DNA of 64,000 nucleotides from Gnetum montanum (Eukaryota; Streptophyta; Gnetopsida; Gnetales; Gnetaceae). The stretch lies in the NCBI GenBank assembly GCA_015680685.1, contig MNCI01023529.1:284955-348954 (forward strand), given 5' to 3'. The notes below the pieces were generated by a model. The model was given only the letters and a program-made list of their open reading frames with translations, was not told the DNA's origin and made no database searches. Position numbers and translations under genes: made by a program. Shown here in pieces: positions 47,661 to 59,894 of this stretch; position 1 is the first letter of the stretch; each line of letters starts with the position of its first letter.

Positions 47661-48129
47661 TTTTTTAAGATTGGTTGTAAGGATGAAAACCTAAAAAAAC
47701 ATCCCCAAAACCATTGGGATTTTTTTAGAACCTTTCTTTAATGATCTAATGAACTCTAAATTTTTTTAATATTATTATTTAATTTTTTGAAATCTAACAT
47801 CCTACCTCATCCCATCCCCCAATTTTTTTAATATTATTATTTAATTTTTTAAAATTTAATTCCCTTTATCCTTAATATTTTTTAATATTTTTCCTTAATT
47901 CCCTAATTTTAGAGTACAATTTTAGAGCATTAAGGAAAAATATATTCTTTATCCTCCAAAATACATTATCGATTACCCATGTAGCCTCCAAGTGTGATGG
48001 CATTTATGGAGTTCAATTCCTCTTATTTCTATTATAAAGTGATGAGAGCCAATTTGTGCTCTTGCAATAACAACTTTTAAACATATTGAAATTACAAAAG
48101 ATAACTACTAGGTATAATTATCAAACCTA
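47661..48129. other. AT-rich DNA with two tandem duplications
   Basis: AATTTTTTTAATATTATTAT is repeated at about 47759 and 47821 with its flank (period near 62 bases). The block from 47977 (TGTAGCCTCCAAGTGTGAT) recurs at 59634 on the other side of the copia element; see that entry. Confidence 0.6.
47977..48129. repeat. Left copy of a repeat now split by the copia element
   Basis: TGTAGCCTCCAAGTGTGAT and about 110 following bases match 59636-59748 with scattered changes. Because the copia element in between has an exact target duplication, the two copies stood about 220 bases apart in the original locus. Confidence 0.65.
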
Positions 48130-48134
48130 TTGCC
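48130..48134. repeat. Target-site duplication TTGCC, left
   Basis: Identical to 59563-59567 on the far side of the copia element; the 5-base length is usual for LTR retrotransposons. Confidence 0.85.
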
Positions 48135-49225
48135 TGAGGATCAAGAACTTAGAAGGGGGGATGAATAAGTTCCCCAAAAACAAAATTAAACAACCACAAA
48201 AACCACACTCAATTTTTATGTGATTCCCCAACTTGGGTACATCTACACTTAAAGGGTAGAATCCTTGCACACCTTCAAAATTTGTTTCTCAAAAATGTGG
48301 TTTGAAGGGTACCACACCCTATACAAGCTGTAAGCTTTACTTTGGAGTATTTCATCACTAAGAAACCACTCAAACCCACAAGGTCCCAACAAGCTTAGAA
48401 TGTGATTTTAAGGATCCTAGAACCTTTATAAAATTAAGCTCTACTCGAAAGTGTTTTGACATTGCACAAAGATTCAATCTCATAAGATCCCAACCTTAAT
48501 TACAATGCCTTCTTGAAAGAAGCACATCAAAAAAGAGAGAAACAAAACACAATGAAACAGTGTAACTAAAATTACAGTTCCTTATACTTTGAAGCACAAT
48601 AATACAATCAAGAAAATGATATGAAAAATGAATTATAGAAGTAAAATAGAAAGGAATACACAATAATTTCTTTGATGTTGATAATGCTTTTACTTTTTCC
48701 AAAAATTTGATGTCCTCTTATAGCTTTGAGGTTTCCAAAAATAGCTTAGAATTTGTGCAATGGCTATCTAATGGCTAGTGTAAGCATCTCCTTCGAGATT
48801 CAGACATCTCTTTGAAATTGACTTTAATTTTGGGGAGACGTCTCCTCTGAAAGTGGGATGTCTCTATGAAGATGTCTTTTCCAAAAACGAGACATCTCCT
48901 TTTTTGGGAGACTTCTTCTGTGAATGCACTTCACTTCAGCCAAGACGTCCTCTACTTCTTAGTGATGTCTTCTCAACTTTTGAACTTTGGTTCTTAAGAC
49001 TTCCTCTCATTGATTTGGCTTCTTTCCAATCCTTGGAGCATCTTCATCTAACTTGTTGTCTTCATACAAGTCCATGCTCCCTTGAGTCCTTGTAGTCTCC
49101 ACTTTGACATCTCTTTGTAAATCTCATTTCTTGAGTTCTCATTCATGCCCTATAAAATCATCACATTCTGCAACATATTATGTTCTCCATTTTCCTTAAG
49201 GTTTTAATATACCAAAAGGTCAACA
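48135..49225 (-). repeat. 3' LTR of copia element C
   Basis: TGAGGATC ... GGTCAACA on the plus strand. It matches 58733-59562, which lacks roughly 250 bases present here (about 48230-48480). Minus-strand TATA-like CTATAAGAGG near 48717-48726. U3 upstream of it contains the GACGTC palindrome cluster (48803-48970). Confidence 0.85.
48717..48726 (-). promoter_or_regulatory. TATA-like box of copia LTR
   Basis: CTATAAGAGG on the minus strand; the same word is at about 59055-59064 in the other LTR. The GACGTC-type array begins about 80 bases upstream. Confidence 0.5.
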
Positions 49226-49242
49226 TTCTCCCCCTTTTTGGT
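49226..49242 (-). promoter_or_regulatory. Polypurine tract of copia element C
   Basis: On the minus strand ACCAAAAAGGGGGAGAA sits directly before the LTR start TGTTGACC. A second similar purine run (about 49650-49665) lies further inside. Confidence 0.8.
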
Positions 49243-50229
49243 AATGTCCAAAACTTAAGAAAATGGGTGAGTCGATAAACCAATAAACAATAACAATAAT
49301 TAATAAAAATATTGAGACATATAAATTCCAATGGAAACCAAGGTTACAACTAGGATAATGGCTCTAAAGCTCAAGACACAGGGTAGGATAAATAAAACTT
49401 GGCTCCATAAAATACCACAAAACACATAATCATGATATAGAAGTAAAGTCTGTCCATAGCATAATCTATCCACAATACATATGGCTAATAAAACATTCTT
49501 ATCATGTACGAAAACCACATATGTGCAAGTTCACAACAAAAACCACATATGTGTACATCATCAAAGTATCCATAGTACATCATCAAACTATAAATTACTC
49601 ATAATACATCATCAAATTGTGTAAACTATATGTAACCATCAAAAACTCTCTCCCCCTTTTTGAACATCATCAAAAAAGAAGGGATGACCCAATGACTCTA
49701 AAGACTAACCTTTGTAGCATCATAGGATTCCTCATCTAAAGTAGCTACAACATAAGAAGATCTATATGTCTCTTTATTATCATCATTACTATTGGTATTG
49801 GAGCTGGACATGTGTTGTTCTTCATCATCATTTAAAGAGGGTGGTTGGACAGCAGCTCTCTGTAGATGAAGCTTTGCACAAAATCAAGAAGAAGTTGTGG
49901 ATCTAGCTATGCTAGAGCCTAATGAGAAGATGAAGAAGCTCCCTTCCTTTGATACATAATGTCATTAAGAGGCCTCTGTTAGGATGAAGTCCAAAAGATG
50001 CTCTTCATGGCCTACTACTCAAATGATCTAGGAGCATCATCCTGATGAGAAAAACTAGGCCCAAGCTACATGGGATCATGATGCTCCCCATGGACATGTG
50101 TCAATGGTGCATCAAGTTGGCCTAAATCTAACTAATTTCCTGATTCTTAGGCTTGAGAAGGTCCAACTACTGTTGAATGTCTATGTGGGGTAGGAAGATC
50201 CTCCTCACTCTTTGAAATGGAAGGAGTGG
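49243..50229 (-). other. Inner 3' region of copia element C
   Basis: Between the PPT and the inserted element B. Translation of the minus strand gives a Ser/Asp/Glu-rich stretch near 49840-49720 ('DDEEQHMSSS') with stops, but no integrase or RT motif. It may be a decayed accessory or C-terminal coding region. Confidence 0.35.
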
Positions 50230-51020
50230 TGATGTCAAATATCTGATATTGTGGGATGCATGTAGGCCTATAAATATAACACTTAGACACACAGTTTGGG
50301 CATTCTTTTGCAAATAGAGTAGCTGAGCTCTTGCAATTTTATTCCATAGTCTTAGAGAACAATTAGTGAGTGCACGTAGTATGAATCTAAGTTAGTTGTA
50401 CAGTGTCTTATTCAAGCAGCAATGTACCTAGACACATTCTATGAATAGCAATAAGATCAAGATTGATTCTTATTCATTGTAGCACTTTGACTTAAATTAG
50501 ATTTACTTTCCATGTAATTTAATTTTCATGTACTTAATATTTACATTTCCATGCATATTAATGAATTGGTAGAATGAGCACAACTAGTTTCAAGCATAAA
50601 CACATATTCACTTGGTAATCCAAGTAATCTTATTGCTTGGTTTACCTAGTAACATAGTGCTTCATTAGCCCAGTAGTGGATACGTGGGTTTAGGATGTGT
50701 ACGGTAAGCTAAGAATAGACATTGAACATCATAGGCTAGTTTAGAATTTTCTTTCCATTGTTAATTAGTTTAAATAATTGATTTTTTATTATCATTAGGA
50801 GTAACATAAGGCTGAAACAACATCAAGAATCATATGCCTCACTTTGGAGTAAACCGTATGCAACAAAGTTACCACTAGTCCAAGTGGGAAGACAACAAAC
50901 TAAAATCAAGACATAATGATCTAGATGCCACAACTAGTCCCATCCATAAAATTCAACCGAATCATGCATGAACACTTGTGATTTGTATGGTTGGGCATAG
51001 GGGGTACCCACCACTCATCA
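50230..51020 (+). repeat. 5' LTR of element B
   Basis: TGATGTCAAATATC ... CTCATCA. Matches 55997-56852 but lacks about 45 bases after the first five. TATA-like CCTATAAATA at 50267-50276. Confidence 0.85.
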
Positions 51021-51038
51021 TTGATGTCATTGCTGAGG
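51021..51038 (+). promoter_or_regulatory. Primer-binding site of element B, decayed
   Basis: TTGATGTCATTGCTGAGG occupies the place of TTGGCGCCATTTCCAAGG in element A. The CpG-containing core has changed to TG/CA, so it is recognisable only by comparison. Confidence 0.6.
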
Positions 51039-51389
51039 ATGGTGCTAGCTATCTAGATTAGTTATATTATACATGATCATTGTAAATGCATTAAAAATTT
51101 ATCTTTTAGAAAATATTAAGTCACACACATCATTAACTAATAATAATGTCTCTTTCACATGGAAGTGATAATGCATCATATGAAGAGAGCATTCATTGGA
51201 GAACTAATGAGATATATATTGAAAAAAATTGGAGTGACCAACCTCATGTAGGGGTTTCATATGTTCATGACCACCCTGACTACACTTAAGGACTACATTC
51301 ACCTAAGGCAAACAATTCTAGAGAATTTGAAGTCCTAGATCAAGGAGAGCCTCAAGACCTAGGACCTCCTCAAAACCTAGAAAAGATAA

Positions 51390-53890
51390 ATCAAGTCCAT
51401 GGGAAGAACTATGGAAGCCATGGTGATTCTCCTAGCTACTCATCTTCCTCTTCCTCTTCAATGTCTAGTTCTAATGAAGATGAACATAGGTATTGAGATA
51501 AAGCTCTACTATGAGGTCAAAATAAGAATAGAAATCAAAACCAAGGGTAAAATCAAAAACATCAAAATGAGCATAGACAAAATCATCCCAAACACAAAAA
51601 TAGAAATAGAAATTTTCACCACAACATGTCTAATGATGGTGAACCCTTGTTGGCCACTAAGACCATGATGCAGATAACAGAGGTAGTTAAAATACCCCAC
51701 AAGCATCAAAAGGAAAGTTGCATCAAAATTCTTGCTATGCATAACATCCCTAAATTTGTGGGAGGCTATAATTTTGACCCACAACATCATTTACAAGCCT
51801 TCCATGATGCTTGCACCTTACAAAACACTGAAAGTGAGTGGAAAAAGCTTAAGCTCTTTCCTAGGACACTAATAGACAAAGCCGAAGTTTAGTATAGATC
51901 ATTGAAACCAAATTCAATCCATTAGTGGTCCACAATGTTGGAACTCTTCAACAAGAAATGTCAAACCTATGCAAGGGTATCCAACCTAAGGAAATGAATC
52001 CAAGGATGGAAATAGGAAAAACATAAATCCTTGGATATGGCCCTAGATAGATACTATTCTCTACTATATAGGTGTCTAGGCCATGGTTTCTTTCAAGAAG
52101 AGTAACTTTTCCACATCATATATGGGCTTCATGGTCAAATGAGAGAGACCCTTGGGGATAATCAAGTTTGTGGAAAAAGAAAATGGAGAGCTATGTAAAT
52201 GAGAGACTGTTGAGGAATATCACTAGGACCCAACTCTTTAAAAGAAGAGGGTTCATCACTATGATAAGCAAACAGAAACATCTCTCAATGAGGTCACAAC
52301 AAACCTTGCCAATACAAAAGTCTATCGATGAGCTTGAAGAAAGGCTAGATAAGATGTTGGAATGGATAACTGAGAAAGTTACAACTTGCATAGAAAATGT
52401 AGAGGAGAGAGTAACATAAAATAAATCAAGTAATCATAACAAAAGGAGGAAAAGGGACCAAGAGATAGGTTAAAACACTGATAAAAAAAAAGGGGAAATC
52501 ACTATAGAAGAAGAGGCTATAGACTTAACCACCAAAGAAGATGATGGATGTCACATCTACCTATATGCCCATCCAAAGGGCTATTGCCCAATCATGTTAT
52601 ATCTACATGAGTATTGGGCTTTTTCATTGAATCCCAAATTCGTACAAAAGAAAATGCCTAGGAAATTACCTTTCTCACAAGGTAATTATAGATAGTCCTA
52701 CAACCAATCGTACTATCCTAATAGGACTTCTTACCACCCTCAACACTATCATCAATTGTAGTGGAAAAACCCATAGTCATGGGGGAGTCCATCATCAAAC
52801 CAACACTACCCTTACTACCAACCAAACCCATATAGATATTATGTTCAACAACCTATTTCCCTAACTAGTTCCACTTCCTCTACCTCAAATCACTACTACC
52901 ACTCTCCCAAGTATTATCAACCTGCAACATCTTCTAAAGGATCACCATCTTACACCTCTCATCCTTTGTCATATCCTCAATATTCTCATACTTCCCTCCA
53001 CCATATATCACTGCCAACAACACAAGAAGGTTCAACACCATAACATCAATGAAAAAATGCCACTTGTGCTATGAACATATACAAAAATGATACTGCTCAA
53101 CCAAAACCTTAGAAACATCCTTTCTTTAGGATTGTTTCCTCACATGGGCACAAAACTTATGGACCTACTAGCACATCAAAACTAGCACAAGGCCAGTTTG
53201 GTGCAACACCCTTCCTCTCTGGAACAATGTCTTCTAATCATACATAAAAGCCAACAACCATCACCACTTCAACACAAGACATAAATGGTAAACCTATCAC
53301 TATGGAGAGATAGAAAAATCCATGCATCACTAATAGTAAAGGGTGTAGTTATGGGCCAAAAATTTAAAATATTAACATAACCCACAACAAAGCTAAGGAA
53401 CAAGTGCATGAGCAAAAACTAGTCTACATAGTAGTTACCAAACTAGAAGACACTTAAAGGCCTAAAAATGAGAATATAAAACTATTTCAAAGATGCATGG
53501 AAAAAACTAATCCACTTATTAGTTCTAAACTTAAGAAAATGAACCAAACATAGGACTTAGACACATATATCTTACAATCTAACTATACATTGGAAAAAGA
53601 TATTAAACATGGAGACCTGGGAATTAAAATAGAAAATCAAGAAGAAGAAACAAACACATATGGACCTCCAAAAATAGAAATACCTTCAAGTTTAGATGAA
53701 GATATGTCCCTGAATGATCCAAACAAAACTATCACCAATGTTAGATGGGCCACCACATGATTAATTAAATTAGTAATGGTGATAGATGGGAAACCAATGG
53801 TGTATAATTAGGGGATTATCTGGTCCATCTCCTGAATGTTCAATCATAACATTTATCATGGGGGAGATGCTCCATCCCATTTCAAGAACT
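51390..53890 (+). pseudogene. gag: gag of element B
   Basis: Readable core 51745-52110: 'IPKFVGGYNFDPQHHLQAFH', 'KKLKLFPRTLIDKAEV', 'LELFNKKCQTYARVSNLRK' and 'SLDMALDRYYSLLYRCLGHG', the retrotransposon gag domain, matching element A block by block. A helical segment follows (52270-52400, 'KSIDELEERLDKMLEWITEK'). 52580-52990 is rich in Tyr, Gln, Pro and Ser ('HPQHYHQL', 'QHYPYYQPNPYRYY'). The remainder to 53890 is Lys/Glu-rich and then runs into stops. No zinc knuckle is clear. Stops and frameshifts throughout. Confidence 0.7.
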
Positions 53891-55985
53891 AATAAGTGTT
53901 TTTCACCTTTCTTTTGTTTTACAATTTTTTATCATTTTCCTATTTCTTTCAAAATTTTCTAATTCTTCATATATTTTCCATTTATTAATATTTTTCTTTT
54001 CTTTATATTTTTCTCTTTTCTTAAGTAATTTTCTTTATGTTTATGTATGTCATTTAAGTTTTCATTAATAAAATTACCAAATCATGATGTAGAAGTCAAC
54101 ACTATGTATTTGGTTTTTGTGCTATGATATCAAGATGATTGGGTAAGTAATTATGTAAAGAAGTGAGACCACCTCATCCATCCCTCTAGTTCTCTAAATA
54201 GAAGGTCTTTTACATGGAAACATTTTGGTTCTTCTTTCATGAAAATAAATTGATGAATGATCATTGTATCTTGAAGAAAGAGGGAAAGACCAAGTGGAAA
54301 TGGCAAAGGATGTGACCTCAAGGGGATTTTTTGGGTTCTCTTCTTAACTTCCTTCATGTGGTTTATGATTCCTCTTGGAACATATCATCATCCTCCATTG
54401 ATCAATAAAAAGAAAGCTCTATCTTTGCAATGTGTGGTTCCCATTTTAAAAAATAATAATAATAAAATAAAATAAAATTCAAAAAAATATATAATGCAAA
54501 AAAAATGATAATGGGAATTCAAAGCACACCCCTTAGATACAATAACATGCTACAAGCACTAGTTATAAGGCTAGAAAGACATGTTACCAATGCCTGAAGG
54601 CAACCCTCTAACTAAGGCCTTTCCTTCCTTCTTCTCCTTTCTTCTCTTTTTGGAGTGATGATTGTTCTTTAAGGTGGTTGTCAACTCATGGTGGTTGGCA
54701 GGATGGAACACATCAATGCGAGGTCATTGTTCATGGTATGGACTTGGTCTAAACTTGCACAGATAGGTATGCTGATCATTTTAATCACATTTTTCACAAG
54801 AACCTATTATGGAGATGGTTAAGTACCTTACATCCCAATCTTTGCAATCCCTTCTCATCCCATTATTCACCTCACTACTGCATGCAATTATTAGCCTTTT
54901 GGATTTGTATAGTATAGTGCAACATCCCAACTATGGCAAATGTGTGTTGTTTGAAACAAAAAAATAATCTACATTTAACTTCTAGGATGTCCACAAACAT
55001 CTATAGAAGTGGTTATGCAAGGGCATTATGACAAATCCCTACTTTGGGAATGATCCACTTACATAACTTTTGTTGATCATGGCTTTGAACTAACCTTCAC
55101 ATCTTCTAAAACATCAACAATGGTTTTTTTGAATTTATGCATAATTTTGGGACTAATTCTCATTCGTTTCATTATTTTTTCTTACTTTTCTATTTCTATA
55201 TCCATTAATATTTCTTGGAAATATTCTGAATCAAACCTTTGGTTTCAACTGTTTAAAAACTTGTGTGCTTTGAAATTTTTGAAATTTTTTCTAACATCCT
55301 ATTTTTGAACATTGTGGTAACTAATAGTAATCAACCAAAATAAGATGAATAGCTTGATGATTTTAGTTACCTCATAGCCTTGGGCATAGTATGCTATCAT
55401 CACCTTATGCTTAAACACAAAATAAGGGATCCAAAAAGGGTTGATTATTAAGGAAAAATTTATCAAAACTAATGTTGATCCTTTGGTGATTGTAGGTAAT
55501 GCTAAAAGAAATGCCTATGAAAGAAGATCTTTTACCAGACATGAAAACAAAGCCAAGAGGGGGACAACAGAGGATATGCCCATGGACAAATTGTAGCACA
55601 TATAAGATAGCAACTCAAACATTACATGCTTGCTAGATACATGGGATGATGAGAAGAAATTTCAATCCATACTTCAAGAATGTTCCACATAACCAAAGAA
55701 ACATCAACATAACAATCAAGGTTGGAAGTATACCACTACTAGTGGTAACAAGAATAATCATCTTCAGTGAATTTTTGAAGACCTCTACAAATTTTGTAAT
55801 CTTCAAGGTCTATCCAGCCTTTTTGTTACTTTTTCATTTTTGTATGCATCCACTTGAATAAAATTCTGTAATGCAGCACTCAGAGTCAATCAATAGTTAG
55901 CATCATTCAATAATCCAATACCTTATTAATATTTTATAAGGAACTTATTTCTCCTTTTTTCACTCAAGGACAAGTTTTAATTCAA
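53891..55985. other. Non-coding 3' part of element B
   Basis: Starts with a T/C-rich stretch (53900-54070) and has short open stretches without conserved motifs or similarity to the extra ORF of element A. No pol motif was seen in six frames. Confidence 0.5.
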
Positions 55986-55996
55986 TTGTGGGGGTA
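55986..55996 (+). promoter_or_regulatory. Polypurine tract of element B
   Basis: TTGTGGGGGTA directly precedes the 3' LTR start TGATGAAATA, as in element A. Confidence 0.75.
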
Positions 55997-56852
55997 TGAT
56001 GAAATATATTTTATCTAGCACTGATATCATATACCTAATATTAGGGCCCAAGAAGCTATTTCAGATATTTGATATCATGGGATGTGTGTCAGCCTATAAA
56101 TATAACACTTGAGTGCAAAGTTTGGAAATTCTTTTGCTAATATAGTAGCCAAACTCTTGCAATTTTATTCCATAGTCTTGGAGAATAGTCAATGAGTGCT
56201 CGCAATGTTGATTTGAGTTAGTTGTACGGTGTCTTATTCGAGTGGCAATGTGCCTAGACACATTCCATGAATGACAATATGATTGAGATTGATTCTTATT
56301 CATTGTAGCACTTTGACTTAGATGAGATTTACTTTCCATGCAATTTACTTTTCATGTACTTCGTTAATATTTACATTTCTATGCATATTAATGAATTTTT
56401 GGAATGAGTGCAACTAGTCTTGAGTGTAAACATGTATTCACTTGGTAATCCCAGTAGCATTATTGCTTGGTTCACCTAGTAGCATAGTTCTTGATAATCC
56501 CAATAGTGGATACGTTGGTTCAAGATGTGTATGGTAAGTTGGAAATGGACACTCATCACTCGTAGGCTAGTTTATACTTTTCTTTCCATTTTTAATTAGT
56601 TTAAATAATTTATTTCTTTATTATCTTTAGGAGTAGCATAAGGCTAAAACAACATCAAGAATCATATGCCTCACTTTGGACTAAACCATATGTGACAAAG
56701 CTACCACTAGTCCAAGTGGGAAGATAGCGTACTACAATCAAGACATAATGATCTAGATGCCACAACTAGTCCCATCCATGGAATTTGATTGGATCATGCA
56801 TGAACACTTGTGATTTTTATGGTTAGGCATAAGGGGTACCCGTCGCTCATCA
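55997..56852 (+). repeat. 3' LTR of element B
   Basis: TGATGAAATA ... CTCATCA with TATA-like CCTATAAATA at 56093-56102. U3 contains short palindromic words (GATATC, TAATATTA, GGGCCC) that correspond to the ACAATATTGT array in the LTR of element A. Confidence 0.85.
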
Positions 56853-57313
56853 ATGAGATTCCTCTTTCAAAGTTTCTCTTCTCATAGACTTCTTCAATTT
56901 CCAACGCTTAACTCCCTTTTACAAAATTTTTAGAGAGAGTCCTCTCATTCTCCTATTCCTTCCTTTTGATTCTCCATAATTTTTGAACTCCCTTATCCTT
57001 TGGAGTTGTCCTCCATTCTTTTTTGTCCTACAAAATTCCCTTTCTTAATGCATTTGCATAAGACCAAGGAGGCTTATGATATGACCAGATATTCATATGA
57101 TAAAACTTTAAATTTTACTCCCATTGCTTATGCTAGAATTTCTGATAATATTAACATCTCACCTTTTTATACTAGTTAAAGTGATCAAACCTTGGAGCAG
57201 CTCTTAATTGAAATGTAGTGCCCATTGATTCTTCATTCTTTGGAGAAGCCTTTTGTTGAGATGAAGTTGGTGTAGATGTGTCTTCTTATGCACAACATCC
57301 CAGCCCACTTTTA
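56853..57313 (-). other. Copia element C sequence beside the nested insertion
   Basis: Continuation of the minus-strand internal region after gag. No pol motif recognised; the boundary with element B is at 56852/56853. Confidence 0.35.
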
Positions 57314-58690
57314 TCATGTTAACTTCTCCCTTGTCTTAGAAACATCTATAGGGATTATTTTTCTTTTAACTAACATCTCATTTACAAGTTTTACATCTAC
57401 AAGCTCTTTCTTCATCTGCTCACAAGACTTGGTTAGCTCTTCATTCTTAACCGTAAGGTCTAAGATTTCTTTTGTGAGGTCTAAAATCTTTGAATTTAAT
57501 GAAGAAATATCTTGATATTTAATTTTTAGTTGTTTACTCAACTTTGTGAAAACATTTTGAAAAGATAAGAGTTCATTACACAAAAGTTCATACCTTTCTT
57601 CTTCATTTTTAAATTCATCATTTGAGGTGCTAACATCATCATTTTTAGTGTCATACAAATGAGGTGTGAATCTTTTGTATCATTCTCCACCTCTTCTTCA
57701 CTTCATTCTCCATCATCCCAACTTGTGTAGAAGGTGATATTTTTTTTCTCCAAATCACTTCTATCCCTCTATTGCAACCTACCAGTACTAGGACATTCAG
57801 AGGCCACATGGCCTCTTACACCACATACCCAACATTCTATTAAAGAAGAATTAAAATTTGAATTGGAAAAATTCTTACCTCTGTCCTTACCTTTGAGTTG
57901 ATTGGGTATTTATTGATTGGAGCTCTTACTCTTTTTTATCATAAGCCTTTGTAGCCTTCTTGAGAGGAGAGCTATTTCTTCTTCATTGCCCTCATCTTGC
58001 TCAGTAGGTTCTCTTTCCTTGGAATCAAATTTTAAAGTAATGGGTTTTTTATTTATTTCCCCTTCGCTTATGAGGTTCATTTCATAAGCAATAAGAGCAC
58101 TTTGAAGCTCTTCAAATTCTACAACTAAAAAATCTCTAATTTCCTCCATGGCTGTGACCTTACATCTTAATTCCAATTGGAGTGTTCTAATCATTTTTAT
58201 CATGACATCGCTTTCAGGAAAATTCTTACCAATAATCCTAATTACTACATTTAAATCATTAGCACTAGAAAAGTAAATCTTTTATCTTTTCTCCTTCTCT
58301 CATTTTGAGTTTGTCATACTCACTTTGTAGCCCTAAAAGTTTGGATTGTTTGACTATTGATGTTCCCTCATAAGTAGCCTCGAAAGTATCCCAAATTTCT
58401 TTGGCCATTTTACATCCAAATACTCTATTAAATTCAAATTTATTCAATGCACAATATAAACAATTTTTTGCCTTATAGGCACACATAAACTTATTTCTTT
58501 CTTCTTGCATCCACTTTCTTTGGGTCTTGATGGCCTTTGTTGCATTGTTGATGGGCAATGTGTAACCTTCAAGGATGGACTCCCATACTTCAAACTCCAT
58601 AGACTTGAAGAAGCCTTGCATCCTTTCCTTCCAATAGGCAAAATCAAACCCATTGAACATTGGTGGATTTGTGCAAAAAGTCCCCTCCAT
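57314..58690 (-). pseudogene. gag: gag of copia element C
   Basis: Starts at the ATG at 58690, 29 bases inside the PBS. N-terminal part (58690-58265) is intact over 141 codons: 'MEGTFCTNPPMFNGFDFAYW', 'KERMQGFF', 'MAKEIWDTFEATYEGTSIVK' and 'LLGLQSEYDKLKMREGEKIK', the copia gag (UBN2/DUF4219) order 'F.G..Y..W...M...L......W........W......K.A...I...........A...W..L...Y'. A one-base frameshift leads to 58203-57910 ('IRTLQLELRCKVTAMEEI', 'RLQRLMIKKS'). A CCHC knuckle is at about 57838-57797: CWVCGVRGHVASEC, all four ligands kept. A coiled-coil tail follows (57658-57314, 'EELTKSCEQMKKELVDVKLV'). Close to intact, with few stops. Confidence 0.8.
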
Positions 58691-58718
58691 AGTTCACTGT
58701 TGAATGAAAGAGTACCAA

Positions 58719-58730
58719 GCTCTGATACCA
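58719..58730 (-). promoter_or_regulatory. Initiator-Met tRNA primer-binding site of copia element C
   Basis: TGGTATCAGAGC on the minus strand, two bases from the LTR end, is the standard copia PBS complementary to the 3' end of initiator tRNA-Met. Confidence 0.9.
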
Positions 58731-58732
58731 CT

Positions 58733-59562
58733 TGAGGATTGAGAACTTAGACAAGGGGGATGAATAAGTTCTCCTATAAAAATTAAATAGCCACAAAAAC
58801 CACACTCAATTTTTACAAGCTCAATTATGATGCCTTCTTGCAAGAAGCACATTAACCCTAGCAACGTAACAAGAGTGAAACAAAAACACAAGAAAAGAGC
58901 GTAACTCAAATTACAGGTCCTTATACATTGAAGCACAATACTACAATCAAGAAAATGATATGACAAATAAAGTACACAAGTACAATAGAATGGAATACAT
59001 AATGATTGCTTTGATGTTGACAATGCTTGTACTTTTTTCAATACTTTGATGTCCTCTTATAGCTTTGGAGTTTCCAAAAATACCTTCGAATTCATGCAAC
59101 ATCTATCTAATAGCTAGTGTAAATGCCTCCTTCGATATTGGGACATCTCTTTGAAATTGACTTTAATTTTGAGGTACATCCCCTCTAAAAGTGGGACGTC
59201 TCTATGGAGATGTCTTCTCTAAAAGAGACGTCTCCTATTTTTGGGAGATGTATTCTATGAATTCACTCCACTTAAACCAAGACGTCTTCTACTTCTTGGA
59301 GACATCTTCTCAACTTTTGAACTTTGGTTCTTGAGGCTTCCTCTCATTGATTTGGTTTCTTCCAAATGCATGGAGCATCTTCATCTAACTTATAGTCTTT
59401 CTACTTGTTCATGATTCCTTGAGTCCTTGTAGTCTCCACTTTGACATCTCTTTGTAGATCTCATTTCTTGAGTTCTCATTCGTGCCATGCAAAATGATCA
59501 CATTCCACAACATTATATGTTCTCCATTTTCCTTAAGGTTTTGACATACCAAAAGGTCAACA
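58733..59562 (-). repeat. 5' LTR of copia element C
   Basis: TGAGGATTGAG ... GGTCAACA on the plus strand, pair of 48135-49225 with an internal deletion. The GACGTC palindrome cluster of U3 is at 59141-59310. Confidence 0.85.
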
Positions 59563-59567
59563 TTGCC
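59563..59567. repeat. Target-site duplication TTGCC, right
   Basis: Identical to 48130-48134. Confidence 0.85.
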
Positions 59568-59894
59568 ATGAATAATAATAAAGTATTTTACTTTTTATCA
59601 TGCATCAAATATTTTTCATTATTAATGTAGCCTCCAAGTGTGATTTTGTTTACAAAGACCAATTCATCTTATTTTTTAAAAAAAAGTGACAAGATCCGAT
59701 TCATGCTCTTACAACAACAAATTTTAAACATAGTGGAATTGGAGAAGAAAAGAAGAGATTTCGTTGGAAATGAAATAGACGAATATCTAAAATGACTGAA
59801 TAGAAGAAAACCAAAATAAGTTAGATGAATTATCTACTCTCTTTATGTTAAGTTAAGAAATCATTTAAATAGAATAGTCCATTTAATTAATAAC
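59568..59894. other. AT-rich DNA with right copy of the split repeat
   Basis: 59636-59748 matches 47977-48090. The remainder has no recognised feature. Confidence 0.55.

Larger units (their letters stand above)
50230..56852 (+). mobile_element. Gypsy-type LTR element B, gag only
   Basis: Plus strand, nested in copia element C. 5' LTR 50230-51020, PBS 51021-51038, gag about 51390-53890, 3' non-coding part to 55985, PPT 55986-55996, 3' LTR 55997-56852. Gag ends with a stop-rich tail and no protease, RT, RNase H or integrase motif is present in the remaining 2 kb, so B is a gag-only (TR-GAG-like) element. Flanking bases AGTGG and ATGAG do not match, so a target duplication could not be confirmed. 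Same family as element A. Confidence 0.8.
48135..59562 (-). mobile_element. Ty1/copia-type element C, gag only, with nested element B
   Basis: LTRs at 48135-49225 (3' LTR) and 58733-59562 (5' LTR), flanked by the exact 5-base duplication TTGCC at 48130-48134 and 59563-59567. On the minus strand: PBS TGGTATCAGAGC complementary to initiator tRNA-Met (58730-58719), gag (58690 to about 57314 including a zinc knuckle), unresolved sequence, PPT (49242-49226). No protease, integrase or RT motif was found, so the element either lost pol or belongs to a non-autonomous group. Element B (50230-56852) is inserted in it. Without B it is about 4.8 kb. Confidence 0.85.
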
